A stretch of DNA of 64,000 bases from Halomonas getboli (GTDB lineage Bacteria > Pseudomonadota > Gammaproteobacteria > Pseudomonadales > Halomonadaceae), in assembly GCF_023094245.1 (NCBI RefSeq), contig NZ_JALMEW010000002.1, forward strand, positions 186,001-250,000, given 5' to 3'. This document shows, piece by piece, positions 53,750-62,999 of this stretch. A program made the position numbers and the translations under genes. Positions within the stretch are counted from its first letter, which is position 1, and the number at the start of each line of letters is the position of its first letter. The notes below the pieces were generated by a model that saw only the letters and a program-made list of their open reading frames with translations, was not told where the DNA came from and made no database searches.

Positions 53750-56671
53750 ATGGGCCAGCAGCTTGCTCCGGGAATGCGCCTGGAAATCCGCGATGCCGAA
53801 TGGCGTCTTACCCGCCTCGACCAGACCAGCGATGGAGGGCAGCAGCTCAGCTGCACGGGCCTGTCGGAACTGGTGCGCGGCCGCGAGGCAAAGTTCCTGA
53901 CGCGCCTTGAGGATGACATCCGCATTCTCGACCCGGCGACCACTGAACTGGTGGACGATCTCTCACAGGGCCACCGTGCCGGCCTTTTGACCCTGGCCAC
54001 CCAGCTACGCGACACCACGCCGACGGATGACCGCATCCACATGGGCCACCACGCAGCCATGGACGCCCTGCCCTTCCAGCTCGAACCCACGCGTCAGGCA
54101 CTGGCCCAGCCTCGGGCACGAATGCTGATCGCCGATGCCGTCGGCCTGGGTAAGACGCTTGAAGCCGGCATTCTCACCAGCGAGCTGATCGCCCGCGGAC
54201 GCGGCAAACGCATCCTGGTACTGGCCGTCAAATCCATGCTCGGCCAGTTCCAGCAGGAATTCTGGAACCGCTTCACCATCCCGCTGACACGCCTCGACTC
54301 CCAGGGCCTGGCCCGGGTACGCAATCGCATCCCGGCCAACCACAACCCCTTTCACTACTTCGATCGGTCGATCATTTCCATCGACACCCTCAAGCAGGAC
54401 ATCGAGTACCGCCACTACCTCGAACAGGCTCACTGGGACATCATCATCATCGATGAGGCCCACAACGTCGCCGAACGCGCCGGCGGCCAGGGTGCCTCAC
54501 AACGCGCACGCCTGGCCCGACTGCTGGCCACTCGCTCCGACACCCTGATCATGCTCTCGGCCACGCCCCACGACGGCAAACCGGAAAGCTTCGCCAGCCT
54601 GATGAACATGCTGGACCCCACGGCCATCACCAACCCCAGCCAGTACGCCCACGAAGACTTCCGCGACAAGGGCCTGGTGATTCGCCGCTTCAAGAAGGAC
54701 GTGCGCGACCAGCTCGGGGACTTCCCCGACCGCCAGATCGACCGCCACTACGCCACCGCCAGCGCGCACGAAGAGCACGCCTTCGAGCAGCTGATGGACG
54801 TCACCTTTCACACCCTGGACGGCCAGCGCACCGCCGGCAGCGGCCTGTTCCGCACACGGCTGGAAAAGACGCTGTTCTCCAGCCCGGCAGCGTGTCTCTC
54901 AACCATCGAAAACCGCCTGGCCAAGCTGCAGAAACAAGCACACACCCCCGAGCGCAGTGCCGATATCGACAGCCTGGAAGGCCTGGCGCTGGCCGTGCGC
55001 GCCATCACCCCCGAGCATTTCAGCAAGTACCAGAGCCTGCTCGAGTTGCTGGGCAAAAAGCCCGGCCAGGGCGAAATGGGCTGGCAACGAGACGCCGACG
55101 ACCGCCTGGTGATCTTCACCGAAAGTCTCACCACCCTGGCCTTTCTCGAAGCGCATCTGCCTGGTGACATCGGCCTCAAGGCCAAACAGGTCGGCGTGCT
55201 GCGCGGCACCGATCGCGACCGAGACATCATGGCCACCGTCGAGGCCTTCAATCGCGGAGACAGCCCACTGCGCCTGCTACTCTGCTCAGACGTCGCCGCC
55301 GAAGGCATCAACCTACACCACCGCGCCCACCGCATGGTGCACTTCGACATTCCCTGGTCGCTGATGGTCTTCCAGCAGCGTAACGGCCGCATCGACCGCT
55401 ACGGCCAGACACAACCGCCGCAGATTCGCTACCTGATCACCGAATCCGAGCATCCCAAGGTACGCGGCGACCAGCGCGTGCTCGAGGTACTGATCGACAA
55501 GGATGACCAGGCCAGCCGCAATATCGGCGATCCGTCCGAGTTTACCGCCGGCCGCACACAGGAAGAACAGGAAGCGCAGGTCACCGAAGTGCTCGAGCGC
55601 GACGACGACCCCGACGACCTCTCGGCACTTTTCGCCGGCCTGCTCGACGACCAGCTCAACGACAGCGAATCACCACTCGACGCCTTTATTCCCGACACCC
55701 GACCGGCCACCACTCTCGACGAGTTGACCACCCAACCGCCCCGGCTCTATCCCAGCACCCTGGCCTGGTCCCGCGCCGCCATCGACTGGCTGCGCCAGGC
55801 CATGCGCGAACAGGGGCAGGAGCTCCAGGCCAGCGTCGACGAGCAGGCCCAGCGCCTGGAACTGACCGCGCCCGAAGACCTGCGCCAGCGGCTTACCTAT
55901 CTGCCCCGCGAGATTCGTCCCGAACACGACCGCTTCATTCTCACCGCCGATGCGCAGCGCATGCAGCAGGCCCTCGACCAGGCACGCCAGGAAGACGATC
56001 CCTGGCCCGTCGTGCAGTACCTCTGGCCTCTGCACCCGGTGCTCGAATGGCTTCGCGACCGCATCCTCAACGCCTTCGGCCGGCACACCGCCCCGGTCAT
56101 CCGCGTGCCCGCCGCCCTGCCCGAAGGCCAGGCCCGCGTACTGCTGCATGGCGGCTACCCCAACCGTCGCGGCCAGGCTCTGATCCAGTCCTGGTGTGCC
56201 GTCCCCATCGACACCAGCGACGGCAGCGTCGGCGAACCGATGTCGCTCGATGATGCCCTGAGCGAACTGGCGCTTGACCCCGAATCATTGCCCAACCCCG
56301 GCATCCCGGGCGACAACAGCCTGCTTCAGGCCACCCTGCCCGACGCCGTCAAGGCCGCGAAACGCTATCTGCACGAAGTCCGCGTACAGCGTGAAGGCGA
56401 GATCAACGACCGCCTCAACGCCCAGATGAACGCCATGGATGCCTTGAAGACGCGGCACCAGCAACAGATCGAGCTCGACCTCAGCAGCAGCCGCGAACAG
56501 GAGAGCCGCAAGCAACGCCGCCGTGACGAGCGCACCGCACGGCTCGAGCACATCTTCAAGGACTACGAGAACTGGCTGGAAGCCACCCAGCAGATCGAAA
56601 ACCAGCCCTGGCTCCAGGTCGCCGCCGTTTTCACCGGCGACCCGGCCACATCGGCGGTCCCCGGAACATGA
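53750..56671 (+). CDS. SNF2-type helicase, DrmD-like (DISARM class 1)
   Basis: The gene encodes 973 residues with AGGGGAAAC before the ATG. It is a superfamily 2 SNF2 ATPase. Walker A is ADAVGLGKTLEAG (128-140), Walker B is IIIDEAHNVAERA (DEAH 235-238), motif III is MLSATPHDGKPES, motif V is LLLCSDVAAEGINLHHRAHR, and motif VI is QQRNGRIDRYGQ (542-553). A C-terminal region of about 400 residues with a coiled coil (about 875-930, MNAMDALKTRHQQQIELDLS) has no known enzymatic motif. The length and the following adenine-methylase gene match DrmD of class 1 DISARM. Its function in restricting phage DNA is inferred. Confidence 0.8.
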   Translation: MGQQLAPGMRLEIRDAEWRLTRLDQTSDGGQQLSCTGLSELVRGREAKFLTRLEDDIRILDPATTELVDDLSQGHRAGLLTLATQLRDTTPTDDRIHMGHHAAMDALPFQLEPTRQALAQPRARMLIADAVGLGKTLEAGILTSELIARGRGKRILVLAVKSMLGQFQQEFWNRFTIPLTRLDSQGLARVRNRIPANHNPFHYFDRSIISIDTLKQDIEYRHYLEQAHWDIIIIDEAHNVAERAGGQGASQRARLARLLATRSDTLIMLSATPHDGKPESFASLMNMLDPTAITNPSQYAHEDFRDKGLVIRRFKKDVRDQLGDFPDRQIDRHYATASAHEEHAFEQLMDVTFHTLDGQRTAGSGLFRTRLEKTLFSSPAACLSTIENRLAKLQKQAHTPERSADIDSLEGLALAVRAITPEHFSKYQSLLELLGKKPGQGEMGWQRDADDRLVIFTESLTTLAFLEAHLPGDIGLKAKQVGVLRGTDRDRDIMATVEAFNRGDSPLRLLLCSDVAAEGINLHHRAHRMVHFDIPWSLMVFQQRNGRIDRYGQTQPPQIRYLITESEHPKVRGDQRVLEVLIDKDDQASRNIGDPSEFTAGRTQEEQEAQVTEVLERDDDPDDLSALFAGLLDDQLNDSESPLDAFIPDTRPATTLDELTTQPPRLYPSTLAWSRAAIDWLRQAMREQGQELQASVDEQAQRLELTAPEDLRQRLTYLPREIRPEHDRFILTADAQRMQQALDQARQEDDPWPVVQYLWPLHPVLEWLRDRILNAFGRHTAPVIRVPAALPEGQARVLLHGGYPNRRGQALIQSWCAVPIDTSDGSVGEPMSLDDALSELALDPESLPNPGIPGDNSLLQATLPDAVKAAKRYLHEVRVQREGEINDRLNAQMNAMDALKTRHQQQIELDLSSSREQESRKQRRRDERTARLEHIFKDYENWLEATQQIENQPWLQVAAVFTGDPATSAVPGT

Positions 56672-56748
56672 CGAGCATGACGCAACAAGCGCGCACCTGG
56701 ATGCCGTCTGCCCTGACGCCCTATCGTGCCCGGATAGCGGCAGCCACC

Positions 56749-56777
56749 TTGCGGGCCGATATCGGCGTACCTATAAT
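56749..56777 (+). promoter_or_regulatory. Sigma-70 promoter for the AbiF-associated RNA
   Basis: TTGCGG (56749-56754), a 17-base spacer and a consensus TATAAT (56772-56777). Transcription would start near 56784, at the left end of the structured RNA. It is the best-matching promoter in the right part of the window. Confidence 0.75.
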
Positions 56778-56783
56778 ACTCGG

Positions 56784-56844
56784 CAACACACCCGCCAAGC
56801 CTATGGCTGCTCCGGCAGTTACGCTTAAATCGCGCGGGTTTTTT
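56784..56844 (+). ncRNA. Small structured RNA upstream of the AbiF gene (abiF-type RNA candidate)
   Basis: A compact element of about 60 bases. ACCCGC (56790-56795) can pair with GCGGGT (56834-56839), which is followed by a TTTTTT tract (56839-56844), as in an intrinsic terminator. Inside lie AGCC-tat-GGCT (56798-56808) and the alternative CTGC-tccg-GCAG (56807-56818). A structured RNA motif named abiF has been described upstream of abiF genes in several bacterial phyla. This element has the expected position, size and a consensus promoter. Identity with that family is inferred from context, not from a covariance search. Confidence 0.65.
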
Positions 56845-56891
56845 ATTGCCTATCACAAGGGCCACGGCCACCCCAAGCAGGAGGTGGCCAC

Positions 56892-57917
56892 ATGACACGC
56901 TTCGCCAAGCCTGCCCTCACCGCCCGTGAACAGCTCGACCTGCTGATCGAACGCGGCCTCCAGGTAGAGAATGCAGAACGAGCCCTCCGTCTGCTGGAAG
57001 TCACCACGCTGTTCAGGCTCAGCCCTTATATGCGGCCTTTCCAGTTTCCCGAGGATAGCGAGCACGCCTTCAAGCCCGGTAGCAGGCTCGCCGATATCGT
57101 TCGGGTCTATCGCTTCGACAGCGACCTGCGGCAGCTGCTGATGACGGCGCTGGAAAGAGTCGAGATCGCCGTGCGCGCCTGCATCAGCCACCATATGGCA
57201 CCAGCTTATGGGGCTCACTGGTATCTGGACCGACAGCAGTTCGTACACCACTACCGTTTCGGCCGCATGATCGGTGATATCGAGAACACGCTGGCATCGG
57301 AACGGAAGAAGTTTCAGCGCGAACAGCAGCAGATCCAGAAGAGCCGCGTATCCGACGAGATAAAGCGTCAGCGCATCGAAAGTCGCAAACGCGACAACTA
57401 TCCACGCTTCTATGCAGAAACCTACTCCGACCCCTGCCTGCCACCCTCCTGGGCGGCACTCGAGGAGATGAGCCTGGGCAGCATTTCGCATCTGTATCAG
57501 GGGCTGGCCCGGGACCGTGACCGCAAGGCCATCGCGACGCGCTTCGGCCTTCATCAGAAGGTCCTGGGCAGCTGGCTGCATACCCTGACCTTCGTACGCA
57601 ACATCTGCGCCCACCACGCCCGGTTATGGAATCGTGAGCTAGGGATACCGCCCAGATGGGATGACAACATTTCCACCCCCGACGGCCGCCCGGGGCGCGA
57701 TGTACCACGTCGCCTGTTCACCGTGCTGGCCATGCTGACGTATCTCACCACCCAGATCAGCCCGGACACCCGTTGGCCCGGCCGCCTGCAGACGTTGCTG
57801 GCGGAGTATCCCGATATCCCGCGCCAGCCCATGGGGTTTCCCGACGACTGGCAGCAACGACTCGCATCGCTACACACACAGCCACCGGCCACGGCAGGCA
57901 AGGCAAAGACGCGTTAA
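56892..57917 (+). CDS. AbiF/Abi_2-type HEPN protein (abortive infection)
   Basis: The gene encodes 341 residues with AGGAGGTGGCC ahead of the ATG. The Abi_2 (AbiD/AbiF) family pattern is clear: LTAREQLDLLIERGLQVENA, then FRLSPYMRPFQ, YRFDSDLRQLLMTALERVEI and RNICAHHARLWNRELGIPP. The last holds the HEPN ribonuclease motif R-x4-H (Arg236, His241). Proteins of this family are phage-exclusion toxins, most likely RNases. A structured RNA with its own promoter lies just upstream, so the pair looks like an RNA-regulated toxin unit placed between the helicase and methylase genes. It ends 13 bases before the methylase. Confidence 0.85.
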   Translation: MTRFAKPALTAREQLDLLIERGLQVENAERALRLLEVTTLFRLSPYMRPFQFPEDSEHAFKPGSRLADIVRVYRFDSDLRQLLMTALERVEIAVRACISHHMAPAYGAHWYLDRQQFVHHYRFGRMIGDIENTLASERKKFQREQQQIQKSRVSDEIKRQRIESRKRDNYPRFYAETYSDPCLPPSWAALEEMSLGSISHLYQGLARDRDRKAIATRFGLHQKVLGSWLHTLTFVRNICAHHARLWNRELGIPPRWDDNISTPDGRPGRDVPRRLFTVLAMLTYLTTQISPDTRWPGRLQTLLAEYPDIPRQPMGFPDDWQQRLASLHTQPPATAGKAKTR

Positions 57918-57930
57918 GGCAAGGAAGGCT

Positions 57931-60900
57931 ATGGCACACGCAGGCATCATCAACGACAACGAGTTCTACAGCGAGCACTACCTCGCCGATATCTTCGAAG
58001 GCGACATTCGCGGCGTCATCGAGGCCTGGCAGCAGCAGGCCAACGACACCGGCGGCGACACGCCCTGGGCCGGGCTTCGCCGTGGCGCACACGAGCGCCT
58101 GCGCGAGATCGAGGCCACCCAGACGCTGATCCGTCGTGGCCGCCGCCACGAGGTCATCGAAGCCGCCCGCGAGCTGGCCCGCCCTATGCTCGAACGCTTC
58201 GGCTACGCGGTCCAGCCGGAACGCCGTGCGCTGAGCGACGACGCCGAAGTGCCGCTGCTCGCCGAACTTAACGACACCCAGGGCGCGCCGCTGTTGTGGG
58301 TCATCGAATCGCTGCCCTTCGACGAGCCCCAGGGCGACCCCTTGGCCGCCGCGCCCCTGCCGGCCCAGTACCTCAGCTTCGACGAGACCCCGCTACCCGG
58401 CGCCTTCCAGCGCGAACTCGAAAGCGAAACGCCGCCAAGCTGGCAAAGCCTGCTCTCCCGCCTGGTCTTCGCCCAGGAGCGCCCGCCGCGCTGGGTGCTG
58501 CTGGTGGCCCCGCACCAATGGGTGCTCATCGACCGCAGCCGCTTCGCCCGCGGCCAGTTGCTGCGCTTCGACTGGGTCGAACTGCTCACACGCCGCGACA
58601 CCGATGCCCTCAAGGCCGCCAGCGTGCTGCTCGGCCGCGAGTCGCTGCTCGACGCCAACGGCCAGAGCCTGCTCGACACCCTCGACGAAAACGCCCACAA
58701 GCACGCCTACGGCGTCAGCGAGGACCTCAAGTACGCCCTGCGCGAAGGCATCGAGCTGCTTGGCAACGAAGCCGCCCGCCAGCTCATCGAGCGCGCCCGA
58801 AGCCGCAAGGAAGGCATCTACTCCGGCCAGCTCGACCCCGACCAGCTCTCCCGCGAATGCCTGCGTACCATGTACCGCCTGCTGTTCCTGTTCTACATCG
58901 AGGCTCGCCCCGAGCTCGGCTACGCCCCGGTGGACAGCGCCACCTACCTCAGCGGCTATTCTCTGGAGGGCCTGCGCCAGCTGGAACTCACACCGATGAC
59001 CAGCGAGCGCGAACGCCAGGGCAGTTTCCTGCACCACTCCATCACCCGGCTCTTCCGCCTGGTGCATGAAGGCGTCGAAGCGCCCAGCAACGAACAGCTC
59101 GACTTCGAGGACATCGGCGGCACGGACGACGACGCCTTCACCTTGCCGGCGCTCAAGAGCCACCTCTTCGACCCTCAGCGCACCAAGCTGCTCGACAAGG
59201 TGGTCTTCCCCAACGTCATCTTGCAGCAGATCATCCAGCTGATGTCGCTCTCGCGCCCCGCCAAGGGCCGCGGCAAGCGCCGCCGCGGGCGCATCAGCTA
59301 CGCCCGGCTGGGCATCAACCAGCTCGGCGCCGTCTACGAGGCCCTGCTCAGCTATCGCGGCTTCTTCGCCGAGCAGGACCTCTTCGAGGTCAAGCGCGCC
59401 GGCGAGGCCAACCCCGACCCGCTGGACACCGGCTACTTCGTCACCGCCGAGCAGCTCGAACAGTTCAGCGACGCCGAGCGCGTCTTCGACCGCGACGAAG
59501 ACGGCTACCAGCAGCTGCGCCGCCACCCGCGTGGGCGCTTTCTCTACCGCCTGGCCGGGCGCGACCGCGAAAAGAGCGCCTCCTACTACACCCCGGAGGT
59601 GCTGACCCGGTCACTTGTCAAGTACGCCCTCAAGGAGGTCTACGCCGAGCAGCTCGACCCGCTGCCCGACGACGCCACCCGCGCCGAGCGCCTGCTCAGC
59701 CTGACCCTCTGCGAGCCAGCCATGGGCAGCGCCGCCTTCCTGAACGAGGCCATCGACCAGCTCGCCGACAAGTACCTGGCCCTGGCTCAGAGCGCCAAAC
59801 AGCAGCACGACCCCAGCGCCGAGCGCATTCCCCAGGCCGAATACGCCGCCGAGAAGCAGCGCGTCAAGATGTACCTGGCCGACCACAGCGTCTTCGGCGT
59901 CGACCTGAACCCCGTGGCCGTGGAGCTCGCCGAGGTCTCGCTATGGCTCGGCGCCCTCTCATCCGACCGCTTCGTGCCCTGGTTCGGCTTTCAGCTGCGC
60001 ACCGGCAACTCGCTGATCGGCGCCCGCCGCGAGGCCTACCCGGCCAGCGCCCTCGGCCTCAAGCCCAAGGACCCCGCCGCCTGGCTCAACCGCGCCGGCG
60101 ACGCCATCCCGCTGGTGGTCGAGGACGCCAAGGACGGAGCCGGGACCGTGGCCGGTGACAACAAGGCGGAGAACACCGCGCAACAAAGTGATGGTCATGC
60201 GCCCGATCAGAAGTTGGGCGAGAGCCGGATCTGGCACTTCCTGCTGCCCTTCACCGGCATGGCCGACTACACCGACAAGGTCGCCAAGCAGCTGTTCGGC
60301 GATGAACTGGCTGCCATCAAGCAGTGGAAGAAGGGCTTCACCGCGCCCTTCAATCCCGAAGAGCGCCAGCGCCTGGAACGCCTCAGCCAGCAGGTCGAGG
60401 CGCTGTGGGTCGAGCACGCCCGCGAGCTGGCCCGCATTCGCGCCCGCACCAGCGACCCCTACCCCATCTACGGCCGCGAGGCCAACGGCGAGCCCACCAG
60501 CCTGGCCTTCAAGGACGCCATGGAAGCCTCGCTCACCGAGCGCTACCAGCAGAGCGCCCCGGCCTACCGCCGCCTCAAGCTGGCCATGGATTACTGGTGT
60601 GCGCTGTGGTTCTGGCCCATCGACCGCGCCGAGGAACTGCCCAGCCGCGAGGAATGGCTTTGGGACCTGGAAACCCTGCTGCTCGGCGACACCATCGGCG
60701 CCGGCCCCAGCCACGACATCCCCGACCTCTTCCAGCAGGAGCCCGAGGGCATCGAGGAAGGCCGGCGCTTCGTCGACCGCTTCGGCGTGGTCAAGCTGGC
60801 CACCCTGTTCCGCGCCTGCCCGCGCTTGAAGCTCGCCGACGAGCTGGCCGAGGCCCGTCGCTTCTTCCACTGGGAGCTGGAATACGCCGATGTGTTCTCC

Positions 60901-62937
60901 GGCGCCGTCAGCGGCCGCCGCGGCTTCGACCTGGTGCTGGGTAACCCGCCCTGGCTCAAGGTGGAATGGCAGGAAGGCGGCATCATGGGCGACCACCAGC
61001 CCGCCTTCGCCCTGCGCAAGACCTCCGCCAGCCAGCTCGCCACCCTGCGCGAACAGGCCTTTCACGACCACCCCGGCCTGCTCGGCGCCTGGCGCCGCGA
61101 ATACGAGGAAAGCGAAGGCACCCAGGCCTTTCTCAACAGCGCCGCCAACTACCCGCTGCTCAAGGGCGTGCAGACCAACCTCTACAAGTGCTTTCTGCCC
61201 ACCGCCTGGCGACTGGGTTGCGAACAGGGTGTGGCAGGCTTCCTGCACCCGGAGGGGATCTATGACGACCCCAAAGGAGGTAGCTTCCGGGAGATAGTCT
61301 ATCCCCGACTGCGAGCACATTTTCAGTTCGAGAATGAGCTTCTTTTATTTCCGATCGGAGGCACACGCCGTTACGGCATCAACATTTACTCGCGGCCTCA
61401 GCCAGAACCTTCATTTAAGGCTATAGCTAACGTCTTTCATCCCAAAGTCATCGACTTTTCGCATACCTCACTGCCAGAGAAAGAAGCACCTGGCATCAAG
61501 GATGAAACTTGGGATGGCAGCAAATTTAATTTCACGTGGAGTACCAAAGGGCACCCCGACCGAATCATTGAGATTAACAAACAATCTTTAGAACTTTTCG
61601 CTTCGTTATATGACGAGGTGGGCACACAGCCACTGCAGGCGCGACTACCTGCCCTACATATACGACAGTTGATTCGTGTTCTGGAGCGCTTCGCCGCACA
61701 GCCTACCCGCCTGGCGGACATGACTGGAGACTATGTGTCTCTAGAAATGTGGCACGAGACCAATGCCCAGAAAGACGGCACCATCCAGCGGAAAACATGC
61801 TTTCCCAAAAGCTCCAGCGAGTGGATCCTTAGCGGCCCACATTTCTATATTGGCTTACCTATGTACAAGACGCCTCGCTCGGTCTGCACTGAAAAGGGGC
61901 ACTACGATATCTTGGATCTAGAAACCCTCCCCGACGACTACCTGCCGCGCACAAACTATGTCCCCGCCTGCGATGCGGATACCTACGCAGGCCGAACACC
62001 CCGTGTCAGCTGGATTGAGGAAGGAAAAACACAACCGAACAAGGTCACGGACTATTATCGATTAGCATACCGTGGAATGCTTTCACAGTCCGGAGAAAGA
62101 ACCTTAATCCCTTCTATCCTTCCGAAAGGCTGCGGACATATTCATGGTGCGCAAACAACAGCATTCAAGAACAATCTGACCTTAATTAAGCAAGCTTTAT
62201 TTTGTACTTCTCTGGCAGGAGATTTTTACACAAAGACAACGGGAAGGAGCAACCTAATGGCCACTTGGTCTGCATTCCCGTTACTAGAAAAAGTTCCTCA
62301 GGCCTCAACGAGGCTATTATCATTAAACTGTCTAACCAACCATTATTCAGAACTCTGGCAGTCCTGCTGGCAGGACGCTTTTAAGCAAGCCCAATGGGCC
62401 AGCGATAGCCCGCTGCTGGATCATGACTTCTTTGCCAATCTGACGCCGGAGTGGCAGCGACATTGCGCGCTACGCAACGACTACGCCCGCCGTCAGGCCC
62501 TGGTGGAAATCGACGTATTGGTCGCCCAGACACTGGGCATGACCCTGGAAGAACTCAAGACCATTTATCGCGTGCAGTTCTACGTCATGCGCCAAAATGA
62601 AGCCGACACCTGGTATGACGCCCGCGGCCGCATCATCTTCACCCCCAGCAAGGGCCTCGCCGGCGTCGGCCTGCCCCGCAAGGCCAACAAGAAGGAACTG
62701 GAGCAGGACATTCACTACTCCATCGAATCCCCGGAGCGCACCGACTACAACATCGCCCTCGGCTGGGAAGACGTGAAAGACATGCAGGAAGGCGTCGTCC
62801 GTAAGACCTGGCTCGACGACACCCTCCCCGACGGCCCCTGGGAAACCACCATCGAATACCACGCTCCCTTCACCCGCCCGGATCGGGAGAAGGACTATGA
62901 AAAAGCGTGGGAAATCTTTGAGCAATCCAAGGCATGA
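57931..62937 (+). CDS. Large Eco57I/DrmMI-like adenine DNA methyltransferase
   Basis: The gene encodes 1668 residues. An N-terminal helical region of about 540 residues precedes the methylase core: SYYTPEVLTRSLVKYAL (551-567), motif I CEPAMGSAAFLNEA (594-607), VFGVDLNPVAVELAEVSLWL (654-673) and motif IV NPPW (1005-1008), the gamma-type N6-adenine order. A target-recognition region follows (about 1110-1490), encoded by conspicuously AT-richer DNA than the rest. No PD-(D/E)xK or HNH nuclease motif is evident, which suits a methylase such as DrmMI better than a type IIG enzyme. AAGGAAGGCT precedes the ATG. BREX PglX is an alternative but PglZ and BrxC are absent here. Confidence 0.8.
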   Translation: MAHAGIINDNEFYSEHYLADIFEGDIRGVIEAWQQQANDTGGDTPWAGLRRGAHERLREIEATQTLIRRGRRHEVIEAARELARPMLERFGYAVQPERRALSDDAEVPLLAELNDTQGAPLLWVIESLPFDEPQGDPLAAAPLPAQYLSFDETPLPGAFQRELESETPPSWQSLLSRLVFAQERPPRWVLLVAPHQWVLIDRSRFARGQLLRFDWVELLTRRDTDALKAASVLLGRESLLDANGQSLLDTLDENAHKHAYGVSEDLKYALREGIELLGNEAARQLIERARSRKEGIYSGQLDPDQLSRECLRTMYRLLFLFYIEARPELGYAPVDSATYLSGYSLEGLRQLELTPMTSERERQGSFLHHSITRLFRLVHEGVEAPSNEQLDFEDIGGTDDDAFTLPALKSHLFDPQRTKLLDKVVFPNVILQQIIQLMSLSRPAKGRGKRRRGRISYARLGINQLGAVYEALLSYRGFFAEQDLFEVKRAGEANPDPLDTGYFVTAEQLEQFSDAERVFDRDEDGYQQLRRHPRGRFLYRLAGRDREKSASYYTPEVLTRSLVKYALKEVYAEQLDPLPDDATRAERLLSLTLCEPAMGSAAFLNEAIDQLADKYLALAQSAKQQHDPSAERIPQAEYAAEKQRVKMYLADHSVFGVDLNPVAVELAEVSLWLGALSSDRFVPWFGFQLRTGNSLIGARREAYPASALGLKPKDPAAWLNRAGDAIPLVVEDAKDGAGTVAGDNKAENTAQQSDGHAPDQKLGESRIWHFLLPFTGMADYTDKVAKQLFGDELAAIKQWKKGFTAPFNPEERQRLERLSQQVEALWVEHARELARIRARTSDPYPIYGREANGEPTSLAFKDAMEASLTERYQQSAPAYRRLKLAMDYWCALWFWPIDRAEELPSREEWLWDLETLLLGDTIGAGPSHDIPDLFQQEPEGIEEGRRFVDRFGVVKLATLFRACPRLKLADELAEARRFFHWELEYADVFSGAVSGRRGFDLVLGNPPWLKVEWQEGGIMGDHQPAFALRKTSASQLATLREQAFHDHPGLLGAWRREYEESEGTQAFLNSAANYPLLKGVQTNLYKCFLPTAWRLGCEQGVAGFLHPEGIYDDPKGGSFREIVYPRLRAHFQFENELLLFPIGGTRRYGINIYSRPQPEPSFKAIANVFHPKVIDFSHTSLPEKEAPGIKDETWDGSKFNFTWSTKGHPDRIIEINKQSLELFASLYDEVGTQPLQARLPALHIRQLIRVLERFAAQPTRLADMTGDYVSLEMWHETNAQKDGTIQRKTCFPKSSSEWILSGPHFYIGLPMYKTPRSVCTEKGHYDILDLETLPDDYLPRTNYVPACDADTYAGRTPRVSWIEEGKTQPNKVTDYYRLAYRGMLSQSGERTLIPSILPKGCGHIHGAQTTAFKNNLTLIKQALFCTSLAGDFYTKTTGRSNLMATWSAFPLLEKVPQASTRLLSLNCLTNHYSELWQSCWQDAFKQAQWASDSPLLDHDFFANLTPEWQRHCALRNDYARRQALVEIDVLVAQTLGMTLEELKTIYRVQFYVMRQNEADTWYDARGRIIFTPSKGLAGVGLPRKANKKELEQDIHYSIESPERTDYNIALGWEDVKDMQEGVVRKTWLDDTLPDGPWETTIEYHAPFTRPDREKDYEKAWEIFEQSKA

Positions 62938-62999
62938 TCTTGGAACATCGAGCATAGGAAACCATTCCCAACTGTCTCCAATGGAGGAGAGGGGATAAG

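Noticed and set aside
53750-62937. BREX system
   Set aside because: The methylase could be PglX-like, but no pglZ, brxC, brxA or brxB is present and the helicase is of the SNF2 type that belongs to class 1 DISARM.
57931-62937. Type IIG restriction-modification enzyme
   Set aside because: The fold of the methylase part would fit, but no PD-(D/E)xK nuclease motif is visible in the N-terminal 540 residues and a helicase gene accompanies it. Kept only as an alternative.
53750-62937. Type I restriction system
   Set aside because: No HsdS-like protein with two recognition domains and no HsdR nuclease motif.
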